Shown: in pieces, positions 9,406-17,222 of the stretch | Layout: every line of letters starts with the position of its first letter | How positions within the stretch are numbered: position 1 is the stretch's first letter | Origin: Gammaproteobacteria bacterium | Lineage (GTDB): Bacteria; Pseudomonadota; Gammaproteobacteria; Pseudomonadales; Cellvibrionaceae | DNA length: 28,571 nt | Direction: 5' to 3' | Assembly: GCA_021151835.1 (NCBI GenBank) | Contig: JAGKWO010000050.1 | Location: 1 to 28,571 of the forward strand | Notes under the pieces: model-generated | What the model saw: only the letters and a program-made list of their open reading frames with translations | Databases searched by the model: none | What the model was told of the DNA's origin: nothing | Program-made: the position numbers and the translations under genes

Positions 9406-10908
9406 ATGTTTTTTAGCGATTCCCGCCAGCATTTTTTTAATCCGCTCACCGGTAAATACCGCGAGTTGGTTGCGGAGTGCCTGCGCCTCTTGTATCAACG
9501 CCTTTACACCGATTTACGTGATTATGGCCATGCCATGAATCGTGAGCAATTGGTCGATATTTTTAAAGAAGCGGTGGCCCGTGCGCCAATTCTGGACGCC
9601 GATAACGCTGAGCCCGAGGATGGTGAAGGCCGCTTCAAAACCCAGCGCGACCTTGCCAGTTTTATTATCAACCGCTTAATTGAAAATGGTTGGCTGGAGA
9701 AGCAGGTCGATGAAACCAGTTTGCAAAGCAGCTACGGCTTTAGTCGTATGGGGCGTTTGTTTACCCAGCCTTTTGCTGATAACCATGCGAATCAGTTCCG
9801 CACACGGAATCGCAACACGCGCAATACGCGCAATAGTTTGCAGGCGTTTTATGAGCAGGGTGAAATTAACGACTTGCTCGATGCTTACGAATATTCCGAG
9901 CGCATCATCAGTGACTTCACCGATGTAATTGCAGAACTGGAAGAGCGTAAGCGTCAATTGGTGCGTGAAGTGGAATCGCGACAATTGGTGCAGCAGGCAA
10001 GTGACGAATTCTTTGATTTTATGGAAACGGTATTCAAACCGGATCTGGAAGTGCGTTTATCGGCTGATAGCGTGGAAAAATATCGCGATCAAATTTCTGA
10101 ATTGATTACTAAAATTCGCCGCAAACGCAAATATGGCCAGGGCGATCCTGAAACCGCCGCCAAAGATTGGCGTGCAGTCATGGAAATTCGTTTGCGCAAA
10201 GCCTTGCCGCAAAAAGTTATTCCCGGTGTTTCATTGCTGGAAACCTTGTTGGAAACCATCGACTCGCGCTTGAAAAATGCCTGCGAAATTATGTTGCCTG
10301 CATTGCGTCGTGCGTTAAATACCTTCACCCAGCGCGCCGATATTATTATCCGCCAGCTCAGTTACATTAATAGCCGTGGGCAGGATGATTTGATGGATAT
10401 TTATCGCTCCCTGGCCGATTTGGCACCGGAGCAGCAGGATCAATTATTTATCGAGCAAGGTGAAGCGCTGGCGAGCCTGCAAATCGGTTTTGTTGATCCA
10501 TCACAAATCCAGTTGCGTGCGCCGCGCAGCATCCAATTGATTCGCTCGCAATTGGATGAAGACAAAGCGCTGGATGCAGAAGCACAGAAAAGTATTTTTA
10601 TCCAGCAAGCGCTGGATAAAGCCTTTATTTTGCAATCGAGCAGCATTCGCGATTTTGTGCATGCCGCACTCGCGCAAAAAGGCAGTGTCAGCAGTAGCGA
10701 ACTACAAGCAAAGAATATGGAAGAGTTGCTCGGCCTTTCTCATGCTGTGGAGGTGGGGGCGGCTGCAAACCTTTCCTCCCGCTATCGTTTTGTGGTGCAT
10801 CAGCAAGATGAATGGTTGCATGGGCAACCGCTAATTCAGAAAGATAAATATTTCAAACAGCGCGATGAGTTTGTTATCAGCCTGATTGATGATGGTGAAA
10901 AATCATGA
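9406..10908 (+). CDS. mksF: MksF/JetA-like kleisin subunit of an alternative condensin
   Basis: This 500-residue protein is identified by its place directly before MksE- and MksB-like genes and by its fold pattern. The N-terminal part (MFFSDSRQHFFNPLTGKYRE) and winged-helix-like segment to about residue 110 are typical of JetA/MksF (DUF5716-like) proteins. A long helical middle includes YSERIISDFTDVIAELEERK. The C-terminal segment ends in HQQDEWLHGQPLIQKDKYF. MksF is the kleisin that bridges MksB heads and binds MksE in an SMC-like complex. Its stop codon overlaps the next start (ATGA), showing translational coupling. Motif-level evidence alone would be weak; the operon makes the call reliable. 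Confidence 0.85.
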   Translation: MFFSDSRQHFFNPLTGKYRELVAECLRLLYQRLYTDLRDYGHAMNREQLVDIFKEAVARAPILDADNAEPEDGEGRFKTQRDLASFIINRLIENGWLEKQVDETSLQSSYGFSRMGRLFTQPFADNHANQFRTRNRNTRNTRNSLQAFYEQGEINDLLDAYEYSERIISDFTDVIAELEERKRQLVREVESRQLVQQASDEFFDFMETVFKPDLEVRLSADSVEKYRDQISELITKIRRKRKYGQGDPETAAKDWRAVMEIRLRKALPQKVIPGVSLLETLLETIDSRLKNACEIMLPALRRALNTFTQRADIIIRQLSYINSRGQDDLMDIYRSLADLAPEQQDQLFIEQGEALASLQIGFVDPSQIQLRAPRSIQLIRSQLDEDKALDAEAQKSIFIQQALDKAFILQSSSIRDFVHAALAQKGSVSSSELQAKNMEELLGLSHAVEVGAAANLSSRYRFVVHQQDEWLHGQPLIQKDKYFKQRDEFVISLIDDGEKS

Positions 10909-11672
10909 GTGAACCACTAACCGCCGCGCTGCAAGAGCAGTTGGATAAGCACAATATTTCGCTGGATAACTGGCGCGAACTCATCCAGCGTTTATTGGAT
11001 TATGGTGTTCTTTGTCGCGATGACAGCCAGGTTGAAGCCGAGTTGTATGATCGCTTTGTACGCATAGTACCGCTGGTTGATGATTTTTTCAGTTTGATTG
11101 GTATTCGCTTCCAACACGATAGCAATTTTCGTTTTGTGCGGGTATTGCCACCGGGAGCGCGTCTGCCGGGTATGGATGACGAGAGTGATGAATCCTTTAA
11201 TGCCGGTTTGCGCAATCGGTTAAACCAGCACGAAGTAGCGCTGATTCTGGTATTGCGTGCTGAATACGACAAAGCCTTACGCGAAGGTGGAATTGATGAA
11301 CAAGGCTGTGCAACCTTATCGTTAGAAGCGATTGCGCTTGCCATGAAAAGTTTATTACGCCGCAGCTTGCCGGAAAACCTGGGCGAACGTCGCGCTGCAT
11401 TCAAGCGCCTGCGTCAATTGCGCCTGGTGCATTTTATGGCGGAGGCAGATATCGATTCCGGGGAGAGCTGGATCAAGATTCGCCCATTGATTATTAATCT
11501 GGTGAACAATGAATGGCTTGCGCAAATCCGCAACCATTTGGCGGACAATTTATTGCTGGTTGATGATGACGCTGAAGAATCCGATGATGAATCTTCACTT
11601 GAAACCCGCACTGCAAAAAAATCGGCCCCGCATATCAATCGCTCGCTGTTTGCGACTGACACTGATTCCTGA
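10905..11672 (+). CDS. mksE: MksE/JetB-like condensin subunit (DUF4194 type)
   Basis: The 255-residue product has the winged-helix organisation of MksE/JetB proteins. An N-terminal helical segment (LDKHNISLDNWRELIQRLLD) is followed by VEAELYDRFVRIVPLVDDFF. The DUF4194-like core contains LNQHEVALILVLRAEYDKAL and later DSGESWIKIRPLIINLVN. The last 35 residues are acidic and low in complexity (about residues 219-235). MksE binds the kleisin MksF and regulates DNA loading by MksB. The ATG overlaps the mksF stop by four bases, and the stop lies 8 bases before mksB. That coupling fits the fixed stoichiometry of a complex. Confidence 0.86.
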   Translation: MSEPLTAALQEQLDKHNISLDNWRELIQRLLDYGVLCRDDSQVEAELYDRFVRIVPLVDDFFSLIGIRFQHDSNFRFVRVLPPGARLPGMDDESDESFNAGLRNRLNQHEVALILVLRAEYDKALREGGIDEQGCATLSLEAIALAMKSLLRRSLPENLGERRAAFKRLRQLRLVHFMAEADIDSGESWIKIRPLIINLVNNEWLAQIRNHLADNLLLVDDDAEESDDESSLETRTAKKSAPHINRSLFATDTDS

Positions 11673-11680
11673 GTAAAGCT

Positions 11681-14600
11681 ATGTATTTAAAAAAATTCAT
11701 TTACGTCAACTGGGGGAATGTTCCTAACTCGGAGTTCGAGTTTGGTCCTATCAATTTATTTTCTGGCGGTAACGGCTCAGGAAAAACCACGGCGGCGGAT
11801 GCCATCCAGACCATCATGACCGCTGCGCATGACAACCTGTTCCATTTTAACCCGGGGCAGGATGAATCCAGCCAGCGCGGTCGCGGTGGCAAACTGGTGC
11901 GGACACTCGCGTCCTATGTGTTAGGTTGTGATGACGGAGCCTATTCGCGCCCGCAGGGTTGCGATGGTTATCTCGCGGCCGTGTTTTATCCAACACAAGG
12001 CGAAAACAGCGAGCCATTTACCGCGCTGATTGGCATGCGCGCATTCCTGGAAACGACCGGGCAGGGTGCATCGCTGCAAAAAGTAGCGCGTTTGGACGAT
12101 ACCCAATTTTTTATTTTGAATGACGTGTCGCTGTCATTAAACGATTTATTGAAAGAAGAAAAGACGCATAAATATGTAGTGCCACTGGATAAACTTTATG
12201 CGGGCCTACGCCGTCAATATGGCCAGCAACAAGTCGAAAAATACGATAAGAAAAAATCCTACCTCTGCCGTTTTTACGGCATTTTGCGCGGCCGGGTTGA
12301 TGCGGTTTCTGAACGCGAAGCGATGAATGCGGCGCGCGCATTTTCGCGTTTTATGGCTTACAAGCCGATCAAAGGTATTGATGAATTTGTTGCTAACGAA
12401 ATTCTGGAATACCGCGATCTCGGCGAAGCCATTCGCAGCGTTTCTACCATGTTGAAACGTATCCACACTATGGAAGCTGATGCGCGGCAATTGCGTCAGG
12501 GCATTGAGCGCATGGCCCAGGGGCGGCAATTGGCCGATAATTTCATTAGTAATTGGCTGGAGCAGCAGGTGCTGCTGTATTCCGTTGCCAAACGCCGCTA
12601 TGCCGATTCACAAAGCCATTATCTTGAGGCAAAACGCAAACAACAATTATTGCGCGAGACATCGGCCAGTAACCAGCAAGCATTGGCCGCTTGCGAAGCC
12701 CAGCGCGATGAAATCAACCAATTAATCCTGGCTGCAACGGCGCGACGTTTGGGCGTGCCTGCCTTGCGCGATAAGGATCAACTTGAACAGGAAAAAATTG
12801 CGCAGGAAAAATTAATCCAGGCACAAGTACCGGAGCTGCGCAAACAGCACCAGCAATTGCAAACGAACCTGGAAGCCGCACAGCAATTGGCAATGGCTCT
12901 GCGCCAAACATCAATCAGTGTAGATTTGCCTGCATTTAAAGAGGGCAATCTAACCAACTTAATTAAATCCATTTGCGCAGAAAATTCCGTACAGGATATT
13001 CATCAGTTATTGAATCGCGACTGGATCCAGAGCTCGCAGGACGATCAGCTCGTCGCTGTGCTTGAATTACAAAAAAATCACAATGCTTTTTTCGCCAGCC
13101 TGTTTGAAGCCGATGTGGGGCATACGCATTTGCGTGACCAGCTCGCACAAGAGCGCGATAAACGCAAAGCCCAGGCCGAGCGTTTGCAAAAAGCAATTGA
13201 TAGTAAACGCCGTGAAATACAAACGCTGGAAACCAAACAGGTTAGCTACCCCGGGTTTGTGCGTGCTGCCCTGGACGCAATCCATGCACAATGCCCCAAA
13301 GCCGATGCCCGTGTACTTTGCGATTACGTGGATGTAAAAGACCGCGAGTGGCAAGCGGCGATTGAAGGTTATATCGGTGCGGCGCGGTTCGGAATTATTG
13401 TTGAGCCGGAATATGAAGCGGAAGCCATCGCCATCGTGCGCGGCATGAGTGGGCAGGCGAAAAGTGCCCGTGTAATCCAGGGGGAAAAGGCGCGCAAGGA
13501 TTTGGACAAGTTGCAAGATAACACTGCCAATTCCATCACCCAGATTATGAGCTTTGCCCATGCGACCGCCGAAGCTTATATCAAAGCCAGTTATGGCAAC
13601 GTGCAACGCGTGGATAATGCGAAGGAATTAAAAAACACCCGTCGTGGTATCACTAAAGATGCGATGGGTTCTGGTAACTACGCCATGTTCCGTTGCGATA
13701 TGGCGGAATCGGAATTGGTGTTTGGCCAGGGGGCACGTGAGCGCGCATTGGACGCAAAACGCCATGAGTTCCATGATCTGGTTGCCGAATGGCAAGCGGC
13801 AGGGCGCCACTCCGAAGAAGCACAGGAATTATTGATTGCGATTGATAAATTAAAACCGCTTACTTACGCCGATTGTTTGCAAACCATGGTGACTGCGCAA
13901 ACGCGTAGCGCAGCGATTGACGCAAAGTTGCAGCAATTGGACTTAAGCGATACCAAAGCCTTGGAAGCGGAATTGCAGGAGCTGAACCAACGCCTGCAAG
14001 CGCAAAATGAACATTACACGCGGTTAAACAATACCCAGATTGATTGCCGCGCGGAATTAAAATTGGCGGACAACCAATGCCACAAACTGGATGCGGAGCA
14101 GGATAAAAACCTGGCGATTGCGGATAATTGCGAATCCAACGTGCAGGCAATTACTGCGCTCTGGCCGGAGTTTGATGCCGAGGCCCGTTTGCAGATTGCC
14201 GATGAAAACATCACCCAGCATTCCAGCCAGTATTTTGATAGCCAACTGGCGGGCGTGAATGCAGAATTAAAAACTATTTTGCACCGCTTGCAGCAAGCGG
14301 CAATGATGCATAACCAGTTTTGCTCCAGCAGCGATTCAATCCTGTTTGATGTGGATTACAATGATGATTTGGGCAGCAACAACTTCCGCGCGATTTGTGA
14401 AATCCGCCGTCAGTTTGATGCGCTATATAATCGGGATAAAAACCATATCCTTGCGCAACGCCATAAAGAAATTGAATCCTTGCGTGAAAGTTTTAATAAT
14501 GCCTTTGTGAGTAACCTGTGCCACTCGATTTACCAGGCGATTAATGATGGCAAAAAAATTCTGGAAGATTTGAACAAAGAGCTGGAGCACCATCGCTTTG

Positions 14601-15328
14601 GCGCTGATCGTGAACGCTTCCGGTTTGATTGGGATTGGGTACCGGAATTTAAAGAGTATTGGCAATTTTTCAAAGCGGTCATGGATAGTCCAACGGCGGG
14701 CGGTGACGAAAACGAAACCTTGTTCACCATGAAGCTGGATGACAAACATCAAAAAGTGCGTGAGCGCTTGATGACAATGTTATTGGATGAGGACGAACAA
14801 AAAGCGCTGCGTGAATTGACGCGTATTGCCGATTACCGTAATTATCGCCGTTATGAAATTTACAAGGAACCGGAAGGCAAAGCGCCCATTGCACTCAGCC
14901 AATACGGCACTGGTTCCGGTGGGCAATTGGAAACACCGGCGTATATTATTCGCAGTGCAGCCATTACGTCTGCGTTCCGCTTTAATGAAGGCAACAGCCA
15001 TTTGCGTATGGTTTTGGTGGATGAAGCCTTTTCCAAAATGGATGAGCATCGCTCGCGCGAAGTAATCAATTATCTGACTGAAAGCCTGGGCTTGCAGTTG
15101 CTATTCATCATGCCCAGTAGCAAATCAGGGCCGTTTATGGATTTGATTTCCAACCAGTTTGTATTCAGCAAATGCCCAACTGCTGAACCTATGGGGGAAT
15201 TAAAAACGCGTGTGATGCTGGATAGGCAAGTGTGCGATCAGGAAAAAATTACCAAGCTGATGGCCAATCATCGCAAGGCAATCCGCCAGCAGGCAGCACT
15301 GGATTTTATGGTGGAAGTCGAAGGTTAG
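11681..15328 (+). CDS. mksB: MksB/JetC-like SMC ATPase
   Basis: This 1215-residue SMC-family ATPase should dimerise through its hinge and act on DNA with MksE and MksF. The N-terminal head has Walker A GGNGSGKTT (residues 29-37). Two coiled-coil arms surround a hinge region at about residues 520-640. The C-terminal head has the SMC signature GTGSGGQ (1076-1082) and Walker B MVLVDEAFSKMDE (catalytic Glu1115). The head sequences are of the MukB/MksB/JetC kind, not the canonical Smc kind, whose gene is also in this window at 23-3532. No JetD/MksG Toprim-type nuclease gene follows: the next gene, on the opposite strand, is a response regulator. Confidence 0.9.
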   Translation: MYLKKFIYVNWGNVPNSEFEFGPINLFSGGNGSGKTTAADAIQTIMTAAHDNLFHFNPGQDESSQRGRGGKLVRTLASYVLGCDDGAYSRPQGCDGYLAAVFYPTQGENSEPFTALIGMRAFLETTGQGASLQKVARLDDTQFFILNDVSLSLNDLLKEEKTHKYVVPLDKLYAGLRRQYGQQQVEKYDKKKSYLCRFYGILRGRVDAVSEREAMNAARAFSRFMAYKPIKGIDEFVANEILEYRDLGEAIRSVSTMLKRIHTMEADARQLRQGIERMAQGRQLADNFISNWLEQQVLLYSVAKRRYADSQSHYLEAKRKQQLLRETSASNQQALAACEAQRDEINQLILAATARRLGVPALRDKDQLEQEKIAQEKLIQAQVPELRKQHQQLQTNLEAAQQLAMALRQTSISVDLPAFKEGNLTNLIKSICAENSVQDIHQLLNRDWIQSSQDDQLVAVLELQKNHNAFFASLFEADVGHTHLRDQLAQERDKRKAQAERLQKAIDSKRREIQTLETKQVSYPGFVRAALDAIHAQCPKADARVLCDYVDVKDREWQAAIEGYIGAARFGIIVEPEYEAEAIAIVRGMSGQAKSARVIQGEKARKDLDKLQDNTANSITQIMSFAHATAEAYIKASYGNVQRVDNAKELKNTRRGITKDAMGSGNYAMFRCDMAESELVFGQGARERALDAKRHEFHDLVAEWQAAGRHSEEAQELLIAIDKLKPLTYADCLQTMVTAQTRSAAIDAKLQQLDLSDTKALEAELQELNQRLQAQNEHYTRLNNTQIDCRAELKLADNQCHKLDAEQDKNLAIADNCESNVQAITALWPEFDAEARLQIADENITQHSSQYFDSQLAGVNAELKTILHRLQQAAMMHNQFCSSSDSILFDVDYNDDLGSNNFRAICEIRRQFDALYNRDKNHILAQRHKEIESLRESFNNAFVSNLCHSIYQAINDGKKILEDLNKELEHHRFGADRERFRFDWDWVPEFKEYWQFFKAVMDSPTAGGDENETLFTMKLDDKHQKVRERLMTMLLDEDEQKALRELTRIADYRNYRRYEIYKEPEGKAPIALSQYGTGSGGQLETPAYIIRSAAITSAFRFNEGNSHLRMVLVDEAFSKMDEHRSREVINYLTESLGLQLLFIMPSSKSGPFMDLISNQFVFSKCPTAEPMGELKTRVMLDRQVCDQEKITKLMANHRKAIRQQAALDFMVEVEG

Positions 15329-15375
15329 GGGTAGCTTGGCCGCATAATTCAATTTATTTATGGCGTTGATGGTGG

Positions 15376-15395
15376 GGGCTTAATTTATTAAGCCC
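15376..15395. terminator. Possible bidirectional hairpin between convergent genes
   Basis: A perfect 9-base inverted repeat with a 2-base centre (GGGCTTAAT TT ATTAAGCCC) sits in the short gap between the ends of mksB and the response regulator gene. Position suggests termination for both, but no T-run follows on either strand. A second pairing, GTGGGGGCT (15372-15380) with AGCCCCCAC (15412-15420), would exclude it and reaches into the regulator's last codons. Confidence 0.4.
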
Positions 15396-15396
15396 G

Positions 15397-16068
15397 CTAT
15401 TCCGCCTCTACAGCCCCCACTTGCGGAAAAAACCGTGCAATTTTTTTAATCAGTTTATCTTGCTCTATCGGTTTCACTACATAATCGTCCACACCATCTT
15501 CAATTGCGGAGCGAATTTGCTTGGCTTCACTCACAGCCGTGACCAGCATAAATACGGTTGCCATGTATCGCTCAGCGGCGCGCATGGCGCTGTGGACTTC
15601 AATGCCGGATTTGCCGGGCATATTCCAATCGCAGAGCACTAAATCGTAAATCGGATTGGCTTCATACATCATGCTGATGCCACGCATACCGTCACTGGCA
15701 AAATCGATCAGGTGAATGCCTGACTCATGCAAATATGCCGCAACCAATTCATAGATAAGCTGGTCGTCGTCAACCAATAAAACCCGTATTTGCCCGGGAG
15801 GAAGTTCCTGGCGACGGGCGAGGGCAGCCTGGCGGATGGGGGAAATGGATTTTTCAGAAATGTAATGATTTACCGTGGTTTTTTCGTTAGTCGCAGGTGC
15901 AGGCCGAAGCTGGGCGCTGACTTTTTGCATAACCGATTCAATCGTATGCAGGTTTTGCTCCATCTGTATTCTGGCACTGCCCTCGGCACTACTGATGTTT
16001 TTGGTTATCCAATCGCGCTTTTGCGCCAGTGTTTGCCCGATAACCTGCAATTCCTGTCTGGTAAACAT
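15397..16068 (-). CDS. Response regulator with C-terminal receiver domain
   Basis: The product (223 residues from the preferred start) has a CheY-like receiver domain at its C-terminus rather than its N-terminus. Numbered from the upstream ATG at 16089, the acidic pocket is Asp107-109 (IRVLLVDDDQL), the phosphoacceptor Asp154 (LVLCDWNMPGKSG), the switch residue Thr184 and the conserved Lys206 (VVKPIE). The roughly 95 residues before it are mostly helical and polar (for example FTRQELQVIGQTLAQKRDW), match no output domain I recognise, and lack an obvious DNA-binding motif. The ATG at 16068 is preferred because AAGGG lies five bases upstream of it. No histidine kinase gene is adjacent, so the partner is unknown. 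Confidence 0.87.
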   Translation of the reverse strand: MFTRQELQVIGQTLAQKRDWITKNISSAEGSARIQMEQNLHTIESVMQKVSAQLRPAPATNEKTTVNHYISEKSISPIRQAALARRQELPPGQIRVLLVDDDQLIYELVAAYLHESGIHLIDFASDGMRGISMMYEANPIYDLVLCDWNMPGKSGIEVHSAMRAAERYMATVFMLVTAVSEAKQIRSAIEDGVDDYVVKPIEQDKLIKKIARFFPQVGAVEAE

Positions 16069-16186
16069 AGGCGCCCTTAACTTGTACATAAACGAAACTT
16101 CTTACAATATAGCCTAGTCTTTTTTGTTGGCTAAGAACCTTTTATCAGAGATAGCCGCGATCTTTAATAACCTCAGGAATTTTAGT

Positions 16187-17044
16187 GTGCCAGATTTTGA
16201 CCAGTTTATTACCCGCCTTGAACAACTCATCAACCGCGTAGAAGCTGTACTGCCCGCCGCTGTCCCGGAGCCTGATTGGTCTGCCAGTGCATTTCGCTGG
16301 CGGGTCAAGCCGAACGGGACAGGGTATTTACAGGCTGTTAAGCATCCCCATTATGTGGAACTGGATGCATTGAAAAATATCGAAACCCAAAAGGACTCGA
16401 TTGTGCGCAATACCCGCCAGTTTGTGGGCGGGAAACAGGCGAACAATGTCTTGCTGACCGGCGCGCGGGGCACGGGCAAATCCACGCTGGTAAAGGCGGT
16501 CTGGACTGCGTTTGCCAAAGAGGGATTGAAGATTATCGAAGTTGATAAAACCGATTTGCTGCATTTAGCGGATATCGTTGACCTTGTCGGTGAGCGTCCT
16601 GAAAAGTTCATTATCTTTTGCGATGATTTGTCATTTGAAGAAGGGGAAATTAGCTACAAGGCATTGAAATCAGTTCTGGATGGCTCTATCTCCGCTCCTA
16701 CGGCCAATATGTTGTTTTATTCCACGAGCAACCGTCGCCATTTGTTGCCGCAAAAAATGCGCGATAACCTGGATGCTGTCAGCTATGAAGATGGCGAAGT
16801 TCGCCCTAACGACAGTATTGAAGAAAAGGTATCGTTATCCGAGCGCTTTGGTTTGTGGTTAAGTTTTTATCCTTTCAGCCAGGATGATTATCTGGCCGCT
16901 GCCCATTATTGGGTAACGCAGTTGGGAGGCACTTGGGATGAACAAACACAGGCAGCGGCGTTGCTCTGGCACAGAACCCGTGGTGCGCGCAGTGGCCGTG
17001 TAGCCTGGCAGTTTGCAAAAGATTTTGTCGGCCGCAGTCACTGA
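16187..17044 (+). CDS. DUF815-family AAA+ ATP-binding protein
   Basis: The product (285 residues) belongs to the DUF815 group of AAA+-like ATPases, whose cellular role is not established. Visible features are Walker A GARGTGKST at about residues 92-100, Walker B KFIIFCDDLSFEEGE, a sensor-like stretch NMLFYSTSNRRHLLP, and a C-terminal helical lid. A GTG at 16187 is chosen as start because AGGA lies 8 bases upstream and because it gives the N-terminus PDFDQFITRLEQLINR, close to where I expect family members to begin. A TTG at 16124 would add 21 residues without a visible ribosome binding site. It is divergent from the response regulator. Confidence 0.88.
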   Translation: MPDFDQFITRLEQLINRVEAVLPAAVPEPDWSASAFRWRVKPNGTGYLQAVKHPHYVELDALKNIETQKDSIVRNTRQFVGGKQANNVLLTGARGTGKSTLVKAVWTAFAKEGLKIIEVDKTDLLHLADIVDLVGERPEKFIIFCDDLSFEEGEISYKALKSVLDGSISAPTANMLFYSTSNRRHLLPQKMRDNLDAVSYEDGEVRPNDSIEEKVSLSERFGLWLSFYPFSQDDYLAAAHYWVTQLGGTWDEQTQAAALLWHRTRGARSGRVAWQFAKDFVGRSH

Positions 17045-17081
17045 TTCACAAATATTTTTGCGATTATGTTGTAACTAGTGT

Positions 17082-17118
17082 CCGATTATTGCATCTAGTA
17101 CTCAGGTCCAATAATCGG
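17082..17118. repeat. 10-base perfect inverted repeat upstream of ovoA
   Basis: CCGATTATTG (17082-17091) is repeated as CAATAATCGG (17109-17118) with a 17-base spacer. It lies between the DUF815 gene and ovoA. The downstream arm is followed by GCAGGAAC, not by Ts, so a rho-independent terminator is unlikely. An operator or mRNA leader structure for ovoA is possible but not shown. Confidence 0.55.
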
Positions 17119-17222
17119 GCAGGAACATAGGGTACCTGGTTGTTCTACTGACAGCAGCTGACACCACGTGACCCTAGGCTTCGCGCCAACATTTATCCGC
17201 TGTTTATAAAGATCAGGAGTTC

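Noticed and set aside
9406..15328. Complete Wadjet (JetABCD) anti-plasmid system
   Set aside because: The nuclease gene jetD/mksG is missing on both sides of the operon.
17082..17118. Inverted repeat as a rho-independent terminator of the DUF815 gene
   Set aside because: The downstream arm is followed by GCAGGAAC, with no T-run.
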